This document shows positions 58,732-64,000 of a stretch of DNA of 64,000 bases, one piece after another. The position numbers and the translations under genes were made by a program. The DNA is from Pseudopedobacter sp038243635 (GTDB lineage: Bacteria > Bacteroidota > Bacteroidia > Sphingobacteriales > Sphingobacteriaceae). The notes under the pieces are model-generated. The model saw only the letters and a program-made list of their open reading frames with translations. It made no database searches and was not told where the DNA came from. Every line of letters starts with the position of its first letter. Position 1 is the stretch's first letter. The stretch covers positions 1 to 64,000 of the forward strand of contig JBBSQW010000018.1 of assembly GCA_038243635.1 (NCBI GenBank). The letters run 5' to 3'.

Positions 58732-59934
58732 ATGGCAAACGCATATTTATTTTTAGATACACGCCGGGCATTAGCAGACGGTAGTTATAAAGTAAGGCTT
58801 AGAATATCGAATGAAAGAAAGTCGAAATACTTTAGTATACCCTATTCTTTTAAATCTGATAAGGATTTTAACACGGCATTAAAAAAGGATACTTCAATAA
58901 ATAAGAATCTTGATAGAGCAAACAAGATAATTGCAGAATTAGAGCCGTTCAGTTTTGATGCTTTTGAAAAACGATATAATTCTAAAGGAGATCGAACGGA
59001 TATTATTTCAATGCTTAATGAAGTAGCAGATTCAAAGAGATCAGAGGGCAAAATATCAAGTGCCAATTTATACCAGCAAGCTGCCAATTTATTTTTAAAG
59101 TATGCAACCGAAAAAAAGAAAGAAAAATATTTAAAAGTTGAAAGCTTAACAGTAAAAGAGCTGAAAGACTTTGAAGCATGGGCGGTGGAGAATGGTTACA
59201 GTCTTACTACAATAGGAATGTACTTGATAAGGACTAAGGCGGTTTTTAATTCATTGATACGTACAGGCGAAGTAAAAAAAGCAAAATATCCGTTTGGCTT
59301 AAAGAAAGACGGGCTTTACCCTATACCAAAAGCTAACAATGCAAAACGACCTTTAAGTGTTGCTGAAATTATGCTTTTGTTCAACTTTGAAGCGGAAACA
59401 GATTTGCAGTCATTTTCAAGAGATATATTCATTTTCAGCTATCTAGCAAATGGCATGAACTTTTACGACATCTTCAAACTTCGATGGTCTGATATTGATA
59501 AAGACCAATTTACATTTGTTAGAACTAAAACAGCTCACAAAAAAGACGATAAAATAGTTGTGAGGCTAAATGAAGATTTAAACGCAATTATTGAACGCCA
59601 TGGAAAACGTCAAATTGGTAACGATTATATTTTCTCGGTACTAAAATCTAAAATGACCAAAGAAGCTGAACACAAAGCCGTGAGGTGCAAAGTTACCAGC
59701 ATAAACCAATGTTTAAAAATCATTGCTCGAAAAGTAGGGATTCCGGAAACAATATCGGGATATTTTGCCCGACATAGCTTCGCAAATAACTTGATGAATA
59801 GTGAAGCTCCATTGGCTTTTATATCTAAGAAGTTAGGCCATTCGGATATAAAAACTACTATGCAATATACTTCAAGTTTCACAGTAGAGAAAGACGATCA
59901 GTACACCTCAAATTTATTACAGAAAACTTCTTAA
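58732..59934 (+). CDS. Tyrosine recombinase/integrase
   Basis: A 400-residue site-specific recombinase, start ATG 58732. The N-terminal AP2/SAM-like arm (about 80-190) precedes the catalytic domain. Visible catalytic residues are Arg in ARHSFANNLM, His in LGHSDIKTTM, and the nucleophile Tyr in MQYTSSF. The first Arg of the family is absent in LANGMNFYDIFKLRW, replaced by a G-M-N-F-x-D-I pattern common in Bacteroidota phage and conjugative-element integrases. It probably integrates and excises the element that begins near 58.5 kb. Followed by a terminator. Confidence 0.88.
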   Translation: MANAYLFLDTRRALADGSYKVRLRISNERKSKYFSIPYSFKSDKDFNTALKKDTSINKNLDRANKIIAELEPFSFDAFEKRYNSKGDRTDIISMLNEVADSKRSEGKISSANLYQQAANLFLKYATEKKKEKYLKVESLTVKELKDFEAWAVENGYSLTTIGMYLIRTKAVFNSLIRTGEVKKAKYPFGLKKDGLYPIPKANNAKRPLSVAEIMLLFNFEAETDLQSFSRDIFIFSYLANGMNFYDIFKLRWSDIDKDQFTFVRTKTAHKKDDKIVVRLNEDLNAIIERHGKRQIGNDYIFSVLKSKMTKEAEHKAVRCKVTSINQCLKIIARKVGIPETISGYFARHSFANNLMNSEAPLAFISKKLGHSDIKTTMQYTSSFTVEKDDQYTSNLLQKTS

Positions 59935-59955
59935 TACTTCATAAAATTTTAAGTT

Positions 59956-59989
59956 AAAGGATGCAAATTGATTTTTGCGTCCTTTTTTT
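59956..59989 (+). terminator. Terminator after integrase
   Basis: AAAGGATGCAAA and TTTTTGCGTCCTTT form a hairpin with a T-rich tail. Confidence 0.75.
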
Positions 59990-60040
59990 GTTTCAAAAAT
60001 GTGCCTTTTTTCAAGTATCTGTGTGTATCTGCGTTTATTT

Positions 60041-60064
60041 TGTTTACAAATCATTTTATAAACA
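60041..60064. promoter_or_regulatory. Palindromic operator-like site, copy 1
   Basis: TGTTTACAAATCATTTTATA plus AACA: an imperfect palindrome with TGTTTA and TAAACA ends. The reverse complement of 63741-63764 differs from it by one base. Both sites lie 66-69 bp upstream of excisionase-type HTH genes (60130, 63833). Confidence 0.65.
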
Positions 60065-60129
60065 AAACAGATTTTCTATCGGGGTTCAAGTGGTTTTTTG
60101 TTTAGCAGTTTTGCTTATCGCAAAAAAAA

Positions 60130-60342
60130 ATGGAAAATTTTTCGCAAAAACAACAGGCAAATTTAAAGCCATTAGCAACCAAAAAACAGGCTGCTAACTT
60201 CTTCCAAATTTCGGAAAGAAGTATCGATAATCTTCGAGAAAAAGGAGTTTTAAAAGGGATTAAAATCGGAAACCAAATCCGATTTAATTGGAGTGAATTA
60301 GACGCGTTATCTCAAAAAGGAACGGGGGTGCAAAATGGATAA
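60130..60342 (+). CDS. Excisionase-type HTH protein
   Basis: A 70-residue MerR-like winged HTH: LATKKQAANFFQISERSIDN, then LREKGVLKGIKIGNQIRFNW, the pattern of small excisionase/DNA-binding proteins. It likely helps direct the recombinase or regulates this operon. It overlaps the next gene by 8 nt. Preceded at 66 bp by the palindrome at 60041. Confidence 0.75.
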   Translation: MENFSQKQQANLKPLATKKQAANFFQISERSIDNLREKGVLKGIKIGNQIRFNWSELDALSQKGTGVQNG

Positions 60343-60640
60343 TTCAACAAATCCAATAGCAAATCCATTTGAGATATTACTCGAAAAGCTCTCAATTATC
60401 GAAGCTCAAAATTCAAAACTTATTGAATTACTGGAGAAACCACAGTCAGACGATAAACCTCGCTTTATCAATATGAAAGAAGCGGAGATAGTAGCCGGCA
60501 AGTCTGCAAATGCGCTAAGGGTTCAAATATCATTGGGTAACCTTAAATCAATTAAAAAAGGTAGTAGGCACTACTTTGACCGTGAGTATCTGGAAAACTG
60601 GATAAGTGGCGGTTTAAATGAGAAAGGAGCTACATCGTGA
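60335..60640 (+). CDS. HTH protein with N-terminal coiled coil
   Basis: A 101-residue protein: an N-terminal helical segment (about 10-40; LLEKLSIIEAQNSKLIELLE) then a winged HTH with FINMKEAEIVAGKSANALRV, KSIKKGSRHYFDREYLENWI. It resembles helix-turn-helix proteins that recur next to integrases in Bacteroidota elements. Overlaps both neighbours, so the operon is tightly coupled. Confidence 0.65.
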   Translation: MDNSTNPIANPFEILLEKLSIIEAQNSKLIELLEKPQSDDKPRFINMKEAEIVAGKSANALRVQISLGNLKSIKKGSRHYFDREYLENWISGGLNEKGATS

Positions 60641-60918
60641 AATATAACTCCTTTAATATTGCTACCAGAAAGCACTCCAAAGATACGGAGTTTAGATTAA
60701 TTTTCAAAGCCTTACATCAATTCAAACAACCAATGAGCCGGAGACAATTAAGCATGGCCACAGGACTTGAAATTGCTAATTTATGCAGAGCCTTATTCAA
60801 TCTGCAGAATAAAAGAAGGGTACTAAAAATAGCGCAAGTTAAGCCATGTAGTACAACTGGAAAACGGGTTTATCATTATTATTTTGCGGATAAAGTGGGA
60901 GGGCAAAATGGGAAATAA
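60637..60918 (+). CDS. Small winged-HTH protein, unknown
   Basis: A 93-residue basic protein with a GTG start at 60637 overlapping the upstream stop by 4 nt. LIFKALHQFKQPMSRRQLSM, ATGLEIANLCRALFNLQNKR look like a winged helix of the replication-accessory type. Overlaps the RepA-like gene by 11 nt. No precise family recognised. Confidence 0.55.
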   Translation: MKYNSFNIATRKHSKDTEFRLIFKALHQFKQPMSRRQLSMATGLEIANLCRALFNLQNKRRVLKIAQVKPCSTTGKRVYHYYFADKVGGQNGK

Positions 60919-62014
60919 GATGCCCTTTATTGAAGAGGTAGAAGACTTTACGCCTACTCAAAACAATACAGATTTATTGAAAACCTTGCAGAGCGTTAAA
61001 ATTTCGCCACTTGACGAAATAAAACCTCCTTTAGTGGCTTGGCAAATGATGAACTCCAGCGGAGATTTTGACACGGTCGGACATTGTGGAGATTTTAGCG
61101 TAATAATCGGAAAAGCAAAAAGTAGAAAATCATTCTTGATTAATATTGCTTTGTGCGCTTGTGTTCAAGATACTCCAGCTTTAGGAATTATCAAAAGTCA
61201 GTTAGTCGACAAAACGGTATTGTACTTTGATACAGAGCAAAGTATATATTATGTTCAATTGGCAATAAAACGAATATGCAACGCCACAGGACTAACGAAC
61301 CCAAATAACTTAAATGTTTACGCCCTCCGCAAGTTTACGCCCTCCGAGCGTTTAGAATTGATTGAATATGCCATTTACAATACTCCGAATATTGGCTTTG
61401 TGGTAATAGATGGAATAAAGGATTTAGTTACTTCAATCAATGATGAGGAACAAGCTACAATGATAGCATCTAAGCTATTGAAATGGACTGCTGACACCAA
61501 TTGCCACATCGTAACGGTTTTACACCAAAACAAAGGGAACGACAACGCTAGGGGTCATATTGGGACTGAATTAATAAATAAAGCAGAAACAGTTTTATCC
61601 GTCACGAAATCAGATAAACAACCCGAAATAAGCATTGTTGAACCTCAATTTACGAGATCAAAAGAACCTGACGTTTTTGGGTTTGAGATTATCGACGGTT
61701 TGCCGGTATTGGCTCAAGATTGGAAAAATCGAACTTCAACCGAACGGAAAAAATCACAACTTGAAGAGATTGAGGATTATCGTTTATATCAGTTACTAAA
61801 CAGTGTATATAGTAACGCTCCAAGCTTTATGTACAGTAAGCTTCAAATTCAAATTCAAATGGCTTATAATTTAGAATTTGGTAAATCCCTGGGGAACACC
61901 GCAACAGAAAAAATAATTGAACGCTGCAAAAACAACAAATGGATAATTCAATCAGCGGAAAGAAAGCCTTACACTTTAGCTCCTTTTTTAAATAATGATG
62001 ATCCACTTCAATAA
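60908..62014 (+). CDS. RepA-like AAA/RecA-fold ATPase
   Basis: A 368-residue RecA-fold protein of the RepA/KaiC-DnaB-like type. Start at ATG 60908. The P-loop is IIGKAKSRKS (GKAKSRKS, 68-75), with Walker B FVVIDGIKDL (about 164-173) and HQNKGNDNARGHIGTELINK, a motif of plasmid/element replication helicases. The C-terminal region (about 290-368) includes a winged-helix-like segment. It probably unwinds or primes replication of the element. It overlaps the upstream gene and ends 157 nt before the polymerase-like gene. Confidence 0.75.
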   Translation: MGNKMPFIEEVEDFTPTQNNTDLLKTLQSVKISPLDEIKPPLVAWQMMNSSGDFDTVGHCGDFSVIIGKAKSRKSFLINIALCACVQDTPALGIIKSQLVDKTVLYFDTEQSIYYVQLAIKRICNATGLTNPNNLNVYALRKFTPSERLELIEYAIYNTPNIGFVVIDGIKDLVTSINDEEQATMIASKLLKWTADTNCHIVTVLHQNKGNDNARGHIGTELINKAETVLSVTKSDKQPEISIVEPQFTRSKEPDVFGFEIIDGLPVLAQDWKNRTSTERKKSQLEEIEDYRLYQLLNSVYSNAPSFMYSKLQIQIQMAYNLEFGKSLGNTATEKIIERCKNNKWIIQSAERKPYTLAPFLNNDDPLQ

Positions 62015-62170
62015 CATGCCTTAACGCCTTAAGGTATCTTATTAAGGTATCTAAAATAATACGCCTTACACCTTAACCGTGTATATATACGGTTAAGGTG
62101 TAAGGCATGTTAAAAGTCAAACAAGGCGTATTTCAAAATTTACGGTTAAGGTATCTAAAAATAAAAACCA
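62015..62170. repeat. Putative replication region: iterons and long inverted repeat
   Basis: Three direct copies of TTAAGGTATCT lie at 62029-62039, 62042-62052 and 62146-62156. Between them is a perfect inverted repeat, GCCTTACACCTTAACCGT (62063-62080) / ACGGTTAAGGTGTAAGGC (62089-62106), with an 8-nt AT loop. Repeats of this kind are typical of origins or operators. Its position between the RepA-like and polymerase-like genes supports an origin or control role. Confidence 0.55.
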
Positions 62171-63499
62171 ATGACAAAAGAAACATTCATAACTCACATA
62201 AACACGTTATACTTTTTCACCTATAATCTTAAAAATGTAGAAGAACGAAAAGCAGTCAAAAAGAGTGATAAAAATCTGATACAATTGCTAGGTAATGATT
62301 TTGAAACCATACTAAATTCATTAGTTAATGACGGAATAATCACTTACAAAAAGTTTGAACAGTATTATATCAAACCGGTAAAGCAAGGCGCAATTGATAT
62401 TACCAGCATCAGCGCAAAAAAGCAACCTACTGATAAACTGATAATCAATATACGTGAAACCTTAAGGCGTGTAACTATTCAAGAAGGTATTGAAGCACCG
62501 CCCTTTTTTAATTTGTTCACAAAGCATAAAAACCAATACATAGAACACTTTTTTAACGAAGATGATTTTGTTGGAAGGTTGCACACTCCAATAAGTAATT
62601 TACACAGGGTTTTAAGACCGTATTTATTAATTGATAGCGAACCAACCGCACATATAGACATTAACACCGCACAACCGTTGTTTTTAGCTAGGACGTTAAA
62701 CGAAGTGATAGGAAGTAATGAGTTTACGGACTGGGTTTATTCAGGTGCGGACGTTTACAATGAATTACTATCAAAGTCAAACCTACTAGACAGAGACACG
62801 GCAAAGAAGAAGTTTCTAAAAACTTTGTTCAACTATGATCTAAACGAAATCATAAACCTTTACGGTGATAGCAATTGGGCGCAATGGTTAAATTGGTATA
62901 AAAGCAATCCAGAACCTAGAAACAAGAAAATCAAAAGTTGGAATCCAAATCCATACTATAACAATCTTGCATGGTTACTTCAAAAAATTGAGGTGCAAAC
63001 CATGCGTAAGGTTTGGCGAAGACTGGATGCTGAAGACATCCCATTCTTAACCGTACATGATAGCGTAATAATTAAGCAAAAAGAACACGCCAGAGCCTTA
63101 GAAATATTCAATGAGGTAATGAGTAAGGAATTTGTTTTCTATAAGCTACATAGCGAAGGAATGCCAGAAGTTCCCCCCGTAATTGGTGTAAAGTCCGAGC
63201 CGGCAAAGGTTACGCCCGAACCTATCAATATCGAGTTGATACCAGAAAAGACAGAACCCGAAAATAAAGCGACTGGGTTAATTGAATACGACTGGAGCGA
63301 AACAATAAATATATTGGAAACCTATTTTTTGAACATTCAACTGCCAAACACTCCAATAAAATTAAATCCCGGTGCAACCATTACAGACGTTCCGCTATTC
63401 CTTCAAACGCATTTAAGGATAGTAAAAGCGAACAACGGTAAAAGAGTTTGCCTACCATATTTAAACCGATTAGAACAACTAAAGACGATAACAGCATGA
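62171..63499 (+). CDS. Protein with family-A polymerase-like palm motifs
   Basis: A 442-residue protein with three sequence patches that match polymerase motifs in order. Patch A is HIDINTAQPLFLARTL (Asp163, Gln168), like motif A of family A polymerases (DYSQIELR). Patch B is DRDTAKKKFLKTLFNYD (Lys212, Asn221), like the O-helix (R-x-x-x-K-x-x-x-F/Y-G) but without the full glycine. Patch C is LTVHDSVIIK (His296-Asp297-Ser298), like VHDE. An earlier GRLHTPISNLHRVLRPYL recalls the GRL-S region. The N-terminus (1-110) and C-terminus (330-442) match nothing I know. It may replicate or prime the element. The single-subunit RNA polymerase alternative (also HDS) cannot be excluded. Stop overlaps the next start (ATGA). 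Confidence 0.5.
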   Translation: MTKETFITHINTLYFFTYNLKNVEERKAVKKSDKNLIQLLGNDFETILNSLVNDGIITYKKFEQYYIKPVKQGAIDITSISAKKQPTDKLIINIRETLRRVTIQEGIEAPPFFNLFTKHKNQYIEHFFNEDDFVGRLHTPISNLHRVLRPYLLIDSEPTAHIDINTAQPLFLARTLNEVIGSNEFTDWVYSGADVYNELLSKSNLLDRDTAKKKFLKTLFNYDLNEIINLYGDSNWAQWLNWYKSNPEPRNKKIKSWNPNPYYNNLAWLLQKIEVQTMRKVWRRLDAEDIPFLTVHDSVIIKQKEHARALEIFNEVMSKEFVFYKLHSEGMPEVPPVIGVKSEPAKVTPEPINIELIPEKTEPENKATGLIEYDWSETINILETYFLNIQLPNTPIKLNPGATITDVPLFLQTHLRIVKANNGKRVCLPYLNRLEQLKTITA

Positions 63500-63651
63500 A
63501 AGTAAAACAACAAGTAATTTCAATTAAAGACATATTTTTATTTGAAATAGAATCAGTAAAATCGAACAAGTACCTCACTGAATCAGAGAAAAATAAGAAA
63601 ATAGCACTGCTTTTGCCACATACCAAAAGCAGTGCGGAGCTTAAAGTCTAA
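63496..63651 (+). CDS. 51-residue protein, unknown
   Basis: ATG at 63496 overlaps the TGA of the polymerase-like gene, so translational coupling is likely. The product KQQVISIKDIFLFEIESVKS, YLTESEKNKKIALLLPHTKS is charged and helix-rich without a recognised domain. A terminator follows. Confidence 0.5.
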   Translation: MKVKQQVISIKDIFLFEIESVKSNKYLTESEKNKKIALLLPHTKSSAELKV

Positions 63652-63656
63652 ATTTT

Positions 63657-63687
63657 AAGGGTGTGAAATCAAATTGCACCCTTTTTT
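63657..63687 (+). terminator. Terminator after the replication-like operon
   Basis: AAGGGTGTG pairs with GCACCCTT around a loop, followed by TTTT. Confidence 0.7.
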
Positions 63688-63740
63688 ATAGTCTTATTTT
63701 ATCAGACTTCACGGCTTTTACTCTCTATTATTATCTATTC

Positions 63741-63764
63741 TGTTTATAAAATCATTTGTAAACA
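63741..63764. promoter_or_regulatory. Palindromic operator-like site, copy 2
   Basis: TGTTTATAAAATCATTTGTA plus AACA. Its reverse complement differs from the site at 60041-60064 by one base, and it lies 69 bp upstream of the HTH gene at 63833, mirroring the spacing at 60130. Confidence 0.65.
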
Positions 63765-63832
63765 AATCTCTAATTCTGCAAAGGTTCAAAGCTTAATATT
63801 TCAAACATCTTTATAGAAACAAAATTGAAAAC

Positions 63833-64000
63833 ATGGGAAATCAAACAATGCAACCGCTTTTAAGCAAATCAGAAGCTAGTAAAATTTTAGGAATTGCACA
63901 GGTTACACTTGATCGATTGAGAAAGTCTGGAGCTTTGAAAGCAATCAAAGTAGGAAAGCTCGTAAAATTCAAGTTAGAAGACCTGCAAAATCTTAATTAT
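63833..64000 (+). CDS. Excisionase-type HTH protein, cut by window end
   Basis: ATG 63833; 56 codons visible. LLSKSEASKILGIAQVTLDR then LRKSGALKAIKVGKLVKFKL is a MerR-like excisionase HTH. It is a paralogue-like relative of the 70-residue protein at 60130 and shares the upstream palindrome. The C-terminus lies outside the window. Confidence 0.75.
   Translation, partial: MGNQTMQPLLSKSEASKILGIAQVTLDRLRKSGALKAIKVGKLVKFKLEDLQNLNY

Overview
The window looks like a chromosomal segment of a low-GC Bacteroidota, most likely a Pedobacter or close Sphingobacteriaceae. Evidence: promoters of the TAnnTTTG type before several genes (8722, 29684, 46003, 58721), a SusCD-style TonB receptor, DUF2480/DUF3108/DUF3467 proteins, the long three-domain IspG, a tmRNA tag ending in ENNYALAA, and a carotenoid cluster with a heterodimer-type lycopene cyclase. 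No rRNA or CRISPR array is visible.

Layout. (1) 1-7.4 kb is accessory DNA. All genes point right: a HigBA-like pair, a MazEF pair, a KaiC-like ATPase coupled to a stand-alone CheB esterase, a CrtO-like membrane acyltransferase, a DUF1579-like protein and a receiver-like protein without its phospho-acceptor Asp. Between the cassettes lie 100-150 bp imperfect palindromes with GCTAAC/GTTAGC ends that resemble integron attC sites. One is interrupted by an ORF-less group II intron, and the 3' end of a second intron copy lies at the left edge. (2) 7.4-12.3 kb holds RlmI, PpiD, DUF2480 and DUF3108 proteins. (3) 12.3-18.7 kb holds a 390-bp tandem repeat, a TonB receptor with a beta-helix surface lipoprotein, and a PAP2 phosphatase remnant. 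(4) 19.2-29.7 kb holds a Fic protein, an OLD-like ATPase/TOPRIM protein, tmRNA, an aminotransferase, an acyltransferase, PurM, a DUF72 protein, and a gene graveyard with an SLC13 transporter remnant and a broken ubiquitin-like gene. (5) 29.7-44.9 kb is mainly housekeeping: UvrA, a REP-associated transposase, Nth, RecA, a hydrolase, IspG, a second Fic with palindromic operators, Lnt, RsmI and SerS. (6) 45-48.7 kb is decayed or mobile: small membrane proteins, a partial hemolysin-III duplication, a PIN/52-aa toxin-antitoxin-like pair, repeats and a methyltransferase pseudogene. (7) 48.7-53.7 kb is the carotenoid region (CrtI, CrtB, CrtYcd, a cytochrome b5-like protein and two unknowns). (8) 53.8-57.6 kb holds a REP element, tRNA-Arg, Adk, Obg and an M48 protease. 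(9) 57.8-64 kb starts with a broken HigBA pair and continues into an integrative element: tyrosine recombinase, three small winged-HTH/excisionase-type proteins, a RepA-like ATPase, an iteron/palindrome region, and a protein with family-A polymerase palm motifs. It runs off the right edge.

How the parts work together. The carotenoid genes would turn geranylgeranyl diphosphate into phytoene, lycopene and beta-carotene; IspG upstream in the window supplies isoprenoid precursors. Recombinase, RepA-like ATPase and polymerase-like protein together suggest an integrative element with its own replication. The most unusual signals are that polymerase-like protein, the attC-like cassette array, and the ubiquitin-like pseudogene at 29.05-29.31 kb.
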